Shown one piece after another: positions 8,714 through 17,945 of a DNA stretch of 64,000 bases. A model generated the notes under the pieces. The model searched no databases. It saw nothing but the letters and a program-made list of their open reading frames with translations, and had not been told where the DNA came from. The first letter of the stretch is position 1. Each line of letters begins with the position of its first letter. The stretch is from Mycobacterium barrassiae (lineage in GTDB: Bacteria > Actinomycetota > Actinomycetes > Mycobacteriales > Mycobacteriaceae): assembly GCF_025822765.1 (NCBI RefSeq), contig NZ_JACKUK010000011.1, positions 1-64,000 on the forward strand, read 5' to 3'. The translations under genes and the position numbers were made by a program.

Positions 8714-9412
8714 TTATTGACGTGCGAAAATAAAGGCGTGGTTCTCGAAATTCGGTAGCCGTCCGAACCGTCCACAGTTTTTCTTGTACATGAGTGTGAA
8801 CCCGAGTTCCGCAATTTTGGACTCAAGGTCATCATCCGTGATACCCCATTGCCAGATGTGGTGCACGTCGCGCCACGGCCTACCGTGATCGGGATGAATT
8901 TCGTCGAGTCTGGCAAAAAGGTTCTTGTAGTTCTCCTGGCGCGGGTTGTGCGGAACATTGCGAAAGTATTCGTTCTCGCCCAAGTCGAGCAGTCTGATAT
9001 TGCTTCCCGGTCCAGTCCATTGCTGATTGTAGATAATAAATGCGCGCACCCGCTTGGCATACATATCCAGGATGGCGTCCCAGTCGGGCGCCACTTGGTG
9101 CAACAACACGTCGAAAAGGAGAACAGCATCAACATCACCGACTTGATCGGCAATTGATTGATCGCCAAAGTTGCCTTTGATCAGGCGAAGTTGGGGATAC
9201 GACTTCGCTCTGTCGATGACTTTTTGCGTCGGGTGCGTATCAACCAGCGCGGCATCCTTGATATTGTGTTTGTCGAGTGCGTGGAAGGTATATCCGCCCT
9301 CTACCCGCCAAACACCGCCAAGGTCTGCGAATGACTCAACATCGAGACTCGTAAAAGCCTGATCGATAATATCGACTTTGTCTTGCAGAATTTTTCGGAA
9401 GAGACCAAACAT
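8714..9412 (-). CDS. SAM-dependent methyltransferase-like protein
   Basis: A 232-residue protein starting MFGLFRKILQDKVDIIDQAF. ATG (9410-9412) has a perfect GGAGGT ribosome site five bases upstream. SFADLGGVWRVEGGYTFHAL with LVDTHPTQKVIDRAKSY and VDAVLLFDVLLHQVAPDWD follows the class I methyltransferase pattern (motif I, acidic strand, motif IV). The last 80 residues (WRDVHHIWQWGITDDDLESKIAELGF) resemble SAM methyltransferases of polysaccharide clusters. It is convergent with the GT2 gene at 7643. Probably modifies a saccharide, but the substrate is unknown and motif I (DLGGVWRVEGG) is not classical. Confidence 0.65.
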   Translation of the reverse strand: MFGLFRKILQDKVDIIDQAFTSLDVESFADLGGVWRVEGGYTFHALDKHNIKDAALVDTHPTQKVIDRAKSYPQLRLIKGNFGDQSIADQVGDVDAVLLFDVLLHQVAPDWDAILDMYAKRVRAFIIYNQQWTGPGSNIRLLDLGENEYFRNVPHNPRQENYKNLFARLDEIHPDHGRPWRDVHHIWQWGITDDDLESKIAELGFTLMYKKNCGRFGRLPNFENHAFIFARQ

Positions 9413-9692
9413 AGCGACCTCCAACACCCCCTGAATCCTTCAGCCGAATGGTGTGCACGACTTGTCTCGTTGCCGGACTGGCTCTTGGGCAATCCGAACC
9501 TACGCGAAGACCCTACAGGCCCAGAAGCGCATCTGCGGTGTTTGCCGAGGCTGGGTGCCAACGGTGTTTGAAGTGAGCGACCAAGGGTTAGGGTCAGCGT
9601 GAGGCGGTAGGGTCGTCACGCTGTACGAGCATGGGCGACTTCGACTGTGCGGCGGTAGGGGATCTTGCGAATGTGAGGAGGGTTGGATCATC

Positions 9693-10502
9693 GTGCCCAA
9701 CGACGCGGCGAGCGCCGGCGCCGAACGACCACGCAGTTCGGCCCCGACGATCTCGGTGATAACAATCTCCTTCAAGGATCTCGATGGGCTCAAGCGCACG
9801 GTGGACAGTGTGCGGGCGCAGCGTTACGCGGGCCACATTGAGCACATCGTGATCGACGGCGGATCCGGCAATGACGTCGTCGAATATCTCTCCACATGCC
9901 AACCGAACCTCGCCTACTGGCAGTCTGAGCCCGACGGCGGGCGCTACGACGCGATGAACCAGGGCATTGCGCACGCATCGGGGGATTTGTTGTGGTTCAT
10001 GCACTCCAGCGATTGCTTCCCCGATCCCGACGCTATGGCCGATGCCGTGGAGGCCATCTCAGGTCACGGGCCGGCCGACGAGGTCTGGGGATACGGCATG
10101 GACAATCTGGTGGGGCTCGAACGGGTGCGCAGCCCCATGCCCTTCAGCCTCCGCAAGTTTCTCGCCGGTTGGCAAGTGATTCCGCATCAGGCGTCGTTCT
10201 TCGGGGCGTCCTTGGTTCGCCAATTAGGCGGGTATGACCTCGATTTCGGAATAGCCGCCGATCAGGAGTTCATCCTGCGGGCCGCTTTGCAACGCCCGCC
10301 AATCACCGTCCGGCGTGTGTTGTGCGACTTCGACACCAACGGGGTCGGGACAAATCGAGCCCCAAGCGAGGTCTTCAACGACCTGCGCCGAATGTGGGAC
10401 ATGCACGGTCACTATCCCTTTGGCGGGCGGGGGGCCTCGCGTGCCTATCTACGTGGTTGCGAATACTATTTCGCCTTCTTGGCCTTCGTTTTCAGGCGTT
10501 GA
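9693..10502 (+). CDS. GT2-family glycosyltransferase (WcaA-like)
   Basis: A 269-residue family 2 glycosyltransferase. Motifs are ISVITISFKDLDGLKRTVDSV at the N-terminus, HIVIDGGSGNDVVEYL, SEPDGGRYDAMNQGIAHASGDLLWFMHSSD (the DGG(I/R)YDAMN signature of this subfamily), and DQEFILRAAL. Such proteins occur in mycobacterial glycolipid clusters. GTG 9693 follows a GTGAGGAGGGTT ribosome site. The 265-bp stretch before it contains two copies of GCGGTAGGG (from about 9604 and 9652) but no gene. Likely adds one of the outer sugars to GPL or a related glycolipid. Confidence 0.83.
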   Translation: MPNDAASAGAERPRSSAPTISVITISFKDLDGLKRTVDSVRAQRYAGHIEHIVIDGGSGNDVVEYLSTCQPNLAYWQSEPDGGRYDAMNQGIAHASGDLLWFMHSSDCFPDPDAMADAVEAISGHGPADEVWGYGMDNLVGLERVRSPMPFSLRKFLAGWQVIPHQASFFGASLVRQLGGYDLDFGIAADQEFILRAALQRPPITVRRVLCDFDTNGVGTNRAPSEVFNDLRRMWDMHGHYPFGGRGASRAYLRGCEYYFAFLAFVFRR

Positions 10503-10529
10503 CCGGTCGTTCTCCCCGCCCAGTCGCGC

Positions 10530-11492
10530 CTAGACCCTCCTGAGCCAGAACGAGCCGGGCTCGCGGGACTCGAACTGCTGCCGAAGGACGGGGCACGCCG
10601 CGGTCAGCTCGTCTGGGTAGTGGTGCTTCAGAAAGTTCAGTGCGCCAACGATTTTGAACTGTGAGTTGTAGCTCAGGAAGGCTTCGAGCAGATACTGCTC
10701 GTTCCAAAAGCAGACCGACTGAATCCACTCTTCCAGGTAATCCTTTGGACTGAAGATGTCATGGATGTGGATCAGCACTCCGGACCGGAGGATAGGCAGA
10801 ATCTCGAAGTACTCGAAGAGCACGTCGCCTTGTGGGCGGATCATGTGCGACGAGTCGATGAAGAGGATGTCGTTTTCCTCCAACTGGAGGAACAGTGACG
10901 TGTCGATCAGCTCAACCGGTTTGCGGACGACTGTCACGCCGAGCTCCTCGAGCCACTCGACTTCATAGGGCTCGATGCAGAGGTGCTCGCACTGGTAGGC
11001 GGGATCTTCGCCGCGATTAGCCTTTATTGCGCTTGCGGCAAGCAACGTTGACCGACCGCTGCCGATCTCGAAGATGCGTTCCGGCTTGAACAGCCGGATC
11101 ATGTTGTACAGGTACTCGGCATCACCCGATTCGAAAAAGCCGTTTCGGTAGAAGAATTCGTGGTCAACCTGGCGTTCGATCGGAAAGGCAGTCAATTCGT
11201 CGTTGAAATGAAATCTTTTCAAAAGGTCTAGCTGCTCGGCGACGTTCCAATCAATCCCCAATAGCTCGCGGTCCTCCGCGAGTGGTTTGCGCAGGTGGGC
11301 GGGATTGAACAACGGCTCGTAGTAATGGTCAAGGACCGGATAAATTCCAACTTTCCGGAAAACTTTGAGCGTCAACGGCATTCGGCCAAATCCGGTCTGG
11401 CGAACGAGCCGCAAGGCCAACGATGCGGTCGCCACGACGGGTATCAGCGCGATATCAATAAGTGTGAGGCTAAGCTTCAGAAATTTTTGCAT
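10530..11492 (-). CDS. membrane-anchored class I SAM methyltransferase (Methyltransf_24-like)
   Basis: A 320-residue protein. Residues 1-30 (MQKFLKLSLTLIDIALIPVVATASLALRLV) form a hydrophobic N-terminal anchor. The C-terminal half has IFEIGSGRSTLLAASAI (SAM motif I), CIEPYEVEWLEELGV, NDILFIDSSHMIRPQGDV and VLIHIHDIFSPKDY, a pattern of Methyltransf_24/CmcI-like enzymes in sugar clusters. ATG (11490-11492) lies 4 bp after the stop of the FkbM gene and has no strong ribosome site, so translation is probably coupled. Substrate unknown; a membrane-associated sugar O-methyltransferase is the best guess. Confidence 0.72.
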   Translation of the reverse strand: MQKFLKLSLTLIDIALIPVVATASLALRLVRQTGFGRMPLTLKVFRKVGIYPVLDHYYEPLFNPAHLRKPLAEDRELLGIDWNVAEQLDLLKRFHFNDELTAFPIERQVDHEFFYRNGFFESGDAEYLYNMIRLFKPERIFEIGSGRSTLLAASAIKANRGEDPAYQCEHLCIEPYEVEWLEELGVTVVRKPVELIDTSLFLQLEENDILFIDSSHMIRPQGDVLFEYFEILPILRSGVLIHIHDIFSPKDYLEEWIQSVCFWNEQYLLEAFLSYNSQFKIVGALNFLKHHYPDELTAACPVLRQQFESREPGSFWLRRV

Positions 11493-11496
11493 CAGG

Positions 11497-12228
11497 TCAG
11501 TCTTTCTCGCGAAAGAAGATGCCGTCCGCCTGCAACATTCGACCATCGCGAGGATCGCTGAAGCCCGGCACTAACCCCATCAAAATGAAGCCCAGCGAGT
11601 AAGCGAGGTCGAGTGCCTCGCGTATGAGCATTGCCCCCTCGTAGAGTGGCACAAAGGATAGTTCGAGCTGCAGCCCGATGACGTGGTCAGCGATGGTCTT
11701 TTCGCCGCCTGCGATCACGTTCTTCTCGAAACCCTGAACATCGATTTTGAGAAAGGCCACGTCGGTCGGGCGCAGAAACTCCGATGCCACCGAATCGAGC
11801 CGCTGGATCGGCACCTCTTCGGTATCTACATAATTCGCGGGAGGGAAAGCCTCGCTATGGGCTTTCAGCATCGGTAGGATCGAGCTGCTTGCGCCGGCGT
11901 TGCCCGCCACATTTATTGATACTGAGCCATCGCTATCGCCCAACGCGCACTGACGGCAATCCCATGCGGGATCTTTCGATGCGTTACGTTTCAAAAGGGC
12001 AAAGGGCCCCGATAGCGGTTCAAATGAGACAATGCGGCCGCTGTACGCCGCCATCCGAAGGTCGGTGGCATATTGTCCAGAATTGGCGCCGACATCGAAA
12101 ACAAGATTTAAATTGCGTGATTCGAGTTGCTTGACAAACTGACGTTTCCAGCCCTTTTCCGAATACGGGCGTGAGATTTCGATCGTGGCATTGCGCGAGA
12201 TCAAACCGCCGCGTCGGAACAAATCCAC
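11497..12228 (-). CDS. FkbM-family methyltransferase
   Basis: A 243-residue FkbM-type SAM methyltransferase. LVFDVGANSGQYATDLR is motif I, followed by IVSFEPLSGPFALLKRNA, the VPIQRLDSVASEFL linker, and VAFLKIDVQGFEKNVIAGGEKTI, the hallmark (LKIDVQGxExxVLxG) of the family. GPL loci contain an FkbM-family gene (fmt/mtfF), so methylation of a GPL sugar or of the lipid 3-hydroxyl is plausible. The GTG start (12226-12228) has a TAATGT hexamer six bases upstream and no Shine-Dalgarno, which suggests a leaderless mRNA. It is the first gene of a two-gene unit with the anchored methyltransferase. Confidence 0.83.
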   Translation of the reverse strand: MDLFRRGGLISRNATIEISRPYSEKGWKRQFVKQLESRNLNLVFDVGANSGQYATDLRMAAYSGRIVSFEPLSGPFALLKRNASKDPAWDCRQCALGDSDGSVSINVAGNAGASSSILPMLKAHSEAFPPANYVDTEEVPIQRLDSVASEFLRPTDVAFLKIDVQGFEKNVIAGGEKTIADHVIGLQLELSFVPLYEGAMLIREALDLAYSLGFILMGLVPGFSDPRDGRMLQADGIFFREKD

Positions 12229-12240
12229 TGCGCTACATTA
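12229..12240 (-). promoter_or_regulatory. leaderless promoter -10 element of the fkbM-type gene
   Basis: On the minus strand TAATGT (12240-12235) and a 6-nt spacer lie directly before the GTG start at 12228, the TANNNT-N6-GTG geometry of mycobacterial leaderless genes. Single instance, so moderate confidence. Confidence 0.4.
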
Positions 12241-12557
12241 ACATGTTGGCCGCAGGCCAGCACGGGGTTGGCAGACAGACGGCTCATCGATGCTCAAGCA
12301 TGGAGCATAGCCCTACCCGAGGCTGGCTGCCCTGGTGGAGGAACGACAGAAGGGGTTGGGTGGCCCTTGCGCGCGGCTGCAACAGCGCCAGGCGCATCGG
12401 GCAACTACGCAGGGTGCAATGCCGGCTGTGCTTCACCTATCCGGTCCACCAACCTTGACGATTGCTTGCCGGGTTCTATAGCGTGAGCGCTCATTTCGTG
12501 AACCAACCCTCATGGACGGCTTATGCGCATTTCGCTGATTCACCCCGATGCGTTAGA
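12241..12557. other. divergent intergenic region, no gene recognised
   Basis: This stretch lies between divergent genes and must hold promoters for both. Only short low-quality frames are present. Confidence 0.5.
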
Positions 12558-12588
12558 GATGGGACTGTGACAGGGATGGGACTGTGAC
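12558..12588 (+). repeat. tandem 14-bp direct repeat at a start codon
   Basis: GATGGGACTGTGAC occurs at 12558-12571 and again at 12575-12588 (17-bp period). The second copy supplies GTG 12584, the start of the glycosyltransferase gene. The first copy supplies a GTG that opens a six-codon frame ending in the TGA overlapping the real start, so it could act as a tiny coupled leader. Confidence 0.6.
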
Positions 12589-13564
12589 GACGACACCGCC
12601 GATCATCTTCATCATCTTCAACCGTCCGGACACCACCAGGCAGGTGTTTGAGACGATAAGGGCTGCGAGGCCGACCAAGCTCCTGGTGATCGCCGATGGC
12701 CCACGTGCCGACCGCGAAGGGGAGGCGGACAAGTGTGCTGCGACGCGTTCGATAATTGACGACGTCGATTGGGACTGTGACGTTCAGACGAACTTTTCAG
12801 AAACCAATCTGGGCTGCCGTCTCCGTATTTCCTCCGGTATATCGTGGGCCTTCGAACTCGTTGATAAGGCGATTATCCTCGAGGACGACTGTGTACCTTC
12901 CGAGTCATTTTTCCATTACTGCACCGAGCTTCTCGATCGTTATGAGAACGACGAGAGGGTGATGATGGTATCTGGAAATAATCATCTATTCGGGCAGGCT
13001 GAGACTGCGGACAGCTATTACTTTTCACGGTATCCCCATTACTGGGGCTGGGCTACGTGGCGGCGGGCTTGGAATAAATATGACCTCGATATGAAGCAGT
13101 GGCCGGAGATCAGGGACAGGCGGCTATTCGACCAGTATTTTCCCCGACTGATCGACCGCCTTTACTGGGAGTTGGTTTTCCAGCGCACCTATGAAGGGCA
13201 ATACAACTCGTGGGCCTATCAGTGGGTGTACTCCATATGGGCTAACTCGGGCCTCTGCGCAGCTCCTGCCCGGAACTTGGTTCAAAACATCGGCTTTCAA
13301 CACGAGGATGCCACGCATACGACGTCTGGCAGTGTCTACTCGACGCTGAGTGCCGAGGAGTTGGAACTGCCCCTCGTCCATCCAGCGACGGTTTTGGCGA
13401 GCTCGGACCACGACGAGCTGGAGGCGCGGCTCCGGGCTGCTCGAACCCGGGGTCTGCTGTATGCCGTGAATAAGTACGCCACCTTCCTGCGGGCCATTGT
13501 GAAGCGAAAAACGGGTCGTGGTCCGTGGCCCAACGCGGGGTTACTCATTCGTGGCGGTGGATGA
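12584..13564 (+). CDS. glycosyltransferase family A protein
   Basis: A 326-residue GT-A fold protein. The N-terminal IIFIIFNRPDTTRQVFETIRAARPTKLLVIADGPR opens the nucleotide-binding domain. AIILEDDCVPSESFFHYCTELL near residue 98 is the acidic metal motif typical of the GNT-I/'HlpA-like' glycosyltransferases of surface polysaccharide clusters. RYPHYWGWATWRRAWNKYD and GFQHEDATHT are further conserved blocks. Start GTG 12584 follows CAGGGATGGGACT. A plausible transferase for an outer GPL sugar; donor and acceptor unknown. It converges with the acyltransferase gene, 14 bp away. Confidence 0.75.
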   Translation: MTTTPPIIFIIFNRPDTTRQVFETIRAARPTKLLVIADGPRADREGEADKCAATRSIIDDVDWDCDVQTNFSETNLGCRLRISSGISWAFELVDKAIILEDDCVPSESFFHYCTELLDRYENDERVMMVSGNNHLFGQAETADSYYFSRYPHYWGWATWRRAWNKYDLDMKQWPEIRDRRLFDQYFPRLIDRLYWELVFQRTYEGQYNSWAYQWVYSIWANSGLCAAPARNLVQNIGFQHEDATHTTSGSVYSTLSAEELELPLVHPATVLASSDHDELEARLRAARTRGLLYAVNKYATFLRAIVKRKTGRGPWPNAGLLIRGGG

Positions 13565-13578
13565 GGATCCTGTTCGCG

Positions 13579-15804
13579 TCATCCGGTGAACAATGCGCGG
13601 TCGGCCAATGCGCCCATTGCCGGGGCCAGCAGCTGCGCGTAATAGGGCGTCAGATGATATTGGTTGTGATACACCAGTGCGTTGCCCACAATGGCCGGGC
13701 AGCGATCGGCGGTGCAGAACAGTTCCGTGAGATCGGCGTATCGACCGCCGCCGGCTTCGGCCGCAGCGCGCTCACTCGCCATTCCAGTTTCGTTGACCGC
13801 GGTACCCCTTGGCGATGAACAGGCCGTTGCATCGTCGAGGTGAACGGACAGGCACTCCGGGACGTTCGAGTGCAGGTTCGGGATCGGTCCGAGCACCAAT
13901 ACCTCTGCTCCCGTGTCCCGCAGCTGCCGCACCAGGCCTGTCAGGCTGTCGAGCCACGCCCTGGCGTATGGAGGGAAACCTGTGGGGAAGTCGGCGCGCA
14001 ACATGCTGAGTACGACCAACTGCGGACGCTCACTCTGCAGCCTCGCGATGACTCGACCGCGCCATTGTTCGCACTCCGTGTACGTGCGTTGGACGAGGGC
14101 GTTGTACAAGGGCAGGTCCAGCATTGGGCAAGAGGCTTTGCTCAGCGTCTCCAACCGCCACCGACGCTGCTCGGCGACCTCCTGAAACGAAGTGCTCCAC
14201 ATCCCGGCGGTCGAGTCGCCGATCAGGGCCACCGTGGTGGCCGAGGATATGTCGCCCGTCGCGCACTCAGGCTGATCGACATCCAGAATATTGAGCATGC
14301 ACCCGGTCGCGTCGGTCGTTCCCGGCTTCACAGCATCGACAAGCGACGGTTCGAGGTTCGACGGTACGTCTTTGACACCGGCAGACTCTGCTACGGCGGC
14401 CTGAACCTGCGCGAACGTGTGCTGGACGGCCGCGTCGTACGGCTCGGCATCGGGACCCGCGGGAGGAGGCCCTGCAGCGATGCTCAGTGTCGGCGCTGCC
14501 GGTCCGCGTCCGACCGGGTTGGGCACGAATACCAGCAGTACCAATCCCACGCCGACCGCTATTGCCGTGGCTGCAGCGCCGAGCGCAAGACTGCGCCCCG
14601 GCGACTTACGTAGTGACGTGGAATACCGAAACGGGTTCTCGATGAAGCGCAGCGTCAGCACGGCCAGTAGGTAGGAGACGAGCAGGGCCGCCAGACCTTC
14701 GAACAGCCCCAGTCCCGGCAGTCCTAGTAACGGCGCGGCGAACAGCAGCACTGGCCAATGCCAGAGGTACCACGAGTACGAAACGCGACCGACGGACGTC
14801 ATCGGCCGTAGCCCCAAAACGCGGCCGCAGCCCTGAGATGGTCCAGCACATCCCGCACCGATCACCAGCGCCGTGCCCAAGACTGGTAGTAGTGCGGCTG
14901 TACCCGGATAGGGTGTGGCCGCGCCAACCGTGGCGCAGGCCAGCAGGATCAGAGCAATCCCAACCCACCCCGCGATCACGGCGGGGATCCGCGCGAGTCG
15001 ACTCCACTGAGTGGCCGTGAGCGCGACAAGGCCGCCGACAGCCAACTCCCAGGCGCGGGTGGGTAGCGAAAAGAACGCCACCGAAGGTGCCACATTGATC
15101 GATACGAGCGAGAGGACAAAGGAGCCGACGGTGATCAGTCCCAGGACCACCAGGTATGGAGTCGTAGACGTCGTCGCAGGTTTCTCGGAGCGCCGGCGTG
15201 CACGCAGGATGAGCCAGGCCGTGCCGATGATCACTGCCGGCCAGATGAGGTAGAACTGCTCCTCGACCCCCAGCGACCAGTAGTGCTGAAACGGTGACGG
15301 CGGTCGGTTGGCCATCTGATAGTCGACGCCTTGTAGGGCGAATCGATAGTTGCCGACATAAAGCGCGCTGGCGATGGCGTCACCGATAACGGTTCTGGCT
15401 TGCAGCGGGTTCAATAGCGCGACTGACGCGATCACGGTGACGATCCCGACGGTGGCTGACGCCGGCAGCAAGCGGCGCGCCCGAGCGCCGTAGAACGCGC
15501 GCAGGCGGATGGTCCCGGTGGAACTCGCCTCACGGAAGAGCAGCCCTGTAATCAGGAAGCCTGAGATGACAAAGAACACGTCGACACCGACGAAGCCCCC
15601 GGCGAACCCGGGGAACTTTGTATGAAAGAGGACAACGGTGATTACCGCGACGGCGCGCAAGCCTTCGACATCTGGGCGAAATTCCCAGTGCCGGTGCGGT
15701 TCCCCGGTGGCGTCGTCTGCAGTCGTCTGCGGTTCCACGATGTGGGCTTGGGCGCCAGAGATCGGCGAGGGAGTTTCATCCCGAGTGCCATCTTTGAAGC
15801 TCAT
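13579..15804 (-). CDS. OafA-type membrane acyltransferase with C-terminal SGNH domain
   Basis: A 741-residue protein. An N-terminal acyltransferase-3 domain starts at about residue 40 (EFRPDVEGLRAVAVITVVLFH, containing the conserved R and H) and includes many transmembrane helices to about residue 420. An extracytoplasmic SGNH-hydrolase-like domain follows (VALIGDSTAGMW, block I Ser near residue 525). Near the C-terminus NQYHLTPYYAQLLAP corresponds to the DxxH block, but the Asp position is Asn here. Proteins of this build O-acetylate surface sugars. ATG (15802-15804) has an AGAAGG site. It could acetylate GPL sugars; the class also acts on peptidoglycan or other glycans. Confidence 0.85.
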   Translation of the reverse strand: MSFKDGTRDETPSPISGAQAHIVEPQTTADDATGEPHRHWEFRPDVEGLRAVAVITVVLFHTKFPGFAGGFVGVDVFFVISGFLITGLLFREASSTGTIRLRAFYGARARRLLPASATVGIVTVIASVALLNPLQARTVIGDAIASALYVGNYRFALQGVDYQMANRPPSPFQHYWSLGVEEQFYLIWPAVIIGTAWLILRARRRSEKPATTSTTPYLVVLGLITVGSFVLSLVSINVAPSVAFFSLPTRAWELAVGGLVALTATQWSRLARIPAVIAGWVGIALILLACATVGAATPYPGTAALLPVLGTALVIGAGCAGPSQGCGRVLGLRPMTSVGRVSYSWYLWHWPVLLFAAPLLGLPGLGLFEGLAALLVSYLLAVLTLRFIENPFRYSTSLRKSPGRSLALGAAATAIAVGVGLVLLVFVPNPVGRGPAAPTLSIAAGPPPAGPDAEPYDAAVQHTFAQVQAAVAESAGVKDVPSNLEPSLVDAVKPGTTDATGCMLNILDVDQPECATGDISSATTVALIGDSTAGMWSTSFQEVAEQRRWRLETLSKASCPMLDLPLYNALVQRTYTECEQWRGRVIARLQSERPQLVVLSMLRADFPTGFPPYARAWLDSLTGLVRQLRDTGAEVLVLGPIPNLHSNVPECLSVHLDDATACSSPRGTAVNETGMASERAAAEAGGGRYADLTELFCTADRCPAIVGNALVYHNQYHLTPYYAQLLAPAMGALADRALFTG

Positions 15805-15952
15805 TCTGACCCTTCTGACAGTCTGCGTAATTGTCGACTAAGGGCTCGACTGGCGCCCGGATATCGGTGACATCACCGCACGGATGACTGGTAGACCGAC
15901 CGGCGGCACGCGTCGAATTGGTCAGGCGACGAGGCTGTCGCGATGCGCACGC

Positions 15953-16915
15953 CTACTGCCTCGCCGTATCCGCATGCGCGCGATACCACGCCACGGTTGT
16001 GTCGATACCTTCACGCAGCGAGATCTCCGCCTGCCACCCGGCCTCACGCAGGACGGAGATGTCAAGTAGTTTGCGTGGAGTCCCGTCAGGTTTGGTTGCA
16101 TCCCAACGTGTTTCGCCGGTGTAGCCCACTGCTGTGGCGACCAAATCGGCGATCTCGCCGATGGTGTGGTCGATCCCGGTGCCCACGTTGACATGTTGTG
16201 CACCGTCAAAGTGTTCCAAAAGGTACAGGCACGCGCTCGCCAGATCATCGACATGTAGTAGCTCGCGCCGGGGCGTTCCGGTGCCCCAATTCGTCACCTC
16301 GCGAGCGCCGGTGGAGCGGGCCTCTTCGTACCTGCGGATGAGGGCAGGAAGGAGATGCGAGCCTGAAGGGGAGAAGTTGTCGCCCGGTCCGTAGAGGTTG
16401 GTTGGCATCGCCGAGATCCATGCCAGGCCGTACTGCCGCCTGACTGCCTGTACTTGAAGGATGCCGGCGATCTTGGCGATTGCATATGCATCGTTTGTCG
16501 GCTCCAGGGGGCCGGTCAGTAGTGCGCTCTCCTTAATCGGCTGTGGTGCGAATTTCGGATAAATGCATGATGAGCCGAGGAACAGCAGCCGTGGGACGCG
16601 TGCGGCCGCGGCAGCGTCCAGCAGGTTGACCTGGATCTGGAGGTTTTCAGAAAGGAATTCGGCGGGATAGGTGCTATTGGCCATGATGCCGCCGACCTTG
16701 GCTGCAGCGTCGATGATGACTCGAGGCCTTGACGCCAAGACGAAGTCGAATACGGCGGCCCTATCCGTCAGATCGAGCTCACTGTGCGACCGCACGAGCA
16801 GGTTGGTGAAGCCCTCTGCTTCAAACTTGCGAAGCAGGGCAGCGCCGACCAGCCCGCGGTGCCCAGCGATATAGACCGGCAATGCACGATCAAGGGGGCC
16901 GATTGGACTGTCCAT
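15953..16915 (-). CDS. fcl: GDP-L-fucose synthase
   Basis: A 320-residue short-chain dehydrogenase, GDP-4-keto-6-deoxymannose epimerase/reductase. The VYIAGHRGLVGAALLRKF Rossmann motif is at residue 14. SSCIYPKFAPQPIKESALLTGPLEPTNDAYAIAKIAGI contains the catalytic Ser, Tyr and Lys (YxxxK). NLYGPGDNF and RRELLHVDDLA are typical of the family (EpiA/WcaG; M. tuberculosis epiA). It follows gmd by 7 bp on the same strand, forming the classical GDP-mannose to GDP-L-fucose pair. This would provide fucose for GPL oligosaccharides, a sugar known from several M. avium-complex serovars. Confidence 0.92.
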   Translation of the reverse strand: MDSPIGPLDRALPVYIAGHRGLVGAALLRKFEAEGFTNLLVRSHSELDLTDRAAVFDFVLASRPRVIIDAAAKVGGIMANSTYPAEFLSENLQIQVNLLDAAAAARVPRLLFLGSSCIYPKFAPQPIKESALLTGPLEPTNDAYAIAKIAGILQVQAVRRQYGLAWISAMPTNLYGPGDNFSPSGSHLLPALIRRYEEARSTGAREVTNWGTGTPRRELLHVDDLASACLYLLEHFDGAQHVNVGTGIDHTIGEIADLVATAVGYTGETRWDATKPDGTPRKLLDISVLREAGWQAEISLREGIDTTVAWYRAHADTARQ

Positions 16916-16922
16916 CGGCTAG

Positions 16923-17945
16923 TCAGTTCCAACCGGGAACGAGCGGTTTATCGACCCATGGCCTGCCGTCGCACTCCAACGCGGCGATGTCGGCTTCCAC
17001 CATGATCCGGGCCAATTCGGCCGAATGCACCGCAGCTTTCCAACCGAGCACATCGGCAGCCTTGGTCGCATCGCCGATGAGCGAATCCACTTCGGATGGA
17101 CGCAGATAGCGGTCGTCAAATTTCACATGCTTCTCCCAGTCGAGACCCGCATGGTCGAACGCGGTCTGGGCGAACTCGCGCACGGTGTACCCGCGACCGG
17201 TCGCCAGAACGAAGTCCTCGGGCTCGTCGGCCTGCAGCATGCGCCACATACCTTCGACATACTCAGGTGCATAACCCCAGTCGCGAACAGCGTCAAGATT
17301 GCCCATATAGACGTCTGACTGGATGCCGGCCTTGATGCGCGCCACAGCTCGGGTGATCTTTCGGGTCACGAATGTCTCACCGCGCCTTGGAGATTCATGA
17401 TTGAACAGAATGCCGTTGACCGCAAACAATCCGTACGCTTCTCGATAATTGCGTGTCACCCAGTACGCGTAGACCTTCGCCGCGCCGTACGGCGACCGCG
17501 GATAAAACGGTGTCTGCTCGTTCTGGGGCGGCGGCGAGGCACCGAACATCTCCGATGAGGATGCCTGGTAAAAGCGGCAGTCCACTCGAGACAGACGAAC
17601 TGCCTCGAGTAGCCGAATGGATCCCATGCCGGTCGTGTCGCCGGTGTATTCCGGTTCGTCGAAGCTGACGCGCACATGTGACTGTGCCGCAAGGTTGTAC
17701 ACCTCGTCCGGGTCGATCGTGTTCAGCAAGGTCACCAGACGAGTGCCGTCGGTGAGGTCGCCGTAGTGCAAGAACAACCGTGCGTCGGGTTGGTGAGGAT
17801 CCACGTAGAGGTGATCGATGCGCGACGTATTGAACGTTGAGGCGCGGCGGATGAGTCCGTGGACCTCATATCCCTTATTGAGCAGCAGTTCGGCGAGGTA
17901 GGAGCCGTCCTGTCCGGTGATCCCGGTTATCAGCGCTCGTTTCAC
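16923..17945 (-). CDS. gmd: GDP-D-mannose 4,6-dehydratase
   Basis: A 340-residue GDP-mannose 4,6-dehydratase (GmdA). [34 protein letters not shown] is the NADP-binding start. [37 protein letters not shown] contains the catalytic Thr/Ser-Glu and Yxxx[20 protein letters not shown] is diagnostic of the family. GTG start at 17945 with AGGAG upstream. First gene of the gmd-fcl operon; converts GDP-mannose to the 4-keto-6-deoxy intermediate for GDP-L-fucose, or for another GDP-deoxysugar such as 6-deoxytalose or rhamnose. Confidence 0.93.
   Translation of the reverse strand: MKRALITGITGQDGSYLAELLLNKGYEVHGLIRRASTFNTSRIDHLYVDPHQPDARLFLHYGDLTDGTRLVTLLNTIDPDEVYNLAAQSHVRVSFDEPEYTGDTTGMGSIRLLEAVRLSRVDCRFYQASSSEMFGASPPPQNEQTPFYPRSPYGAAKVYAYWVTRNYREAYGLFAVNGILFNHESPRRGETFVTRKITRAVARIKAGIQSDVYMGNLDAVRDWGYAPEYVEGMWRMLQADEPEDFVLATGRGYTVREFAQTAFDHAGLDWEKHVKFDDRYLRPSEVDSLIGDATKAADVLGWKAAVHSAELARIMVEADIAALECDGRPWVDKPLVPGWN

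Noticed and set aside
13840-14613. A 257-codon plus-strand frame opposite the acyltransferase
   Set aside because: Antisense to a strongly supported gene, low-complexity composition and no ribosome site.
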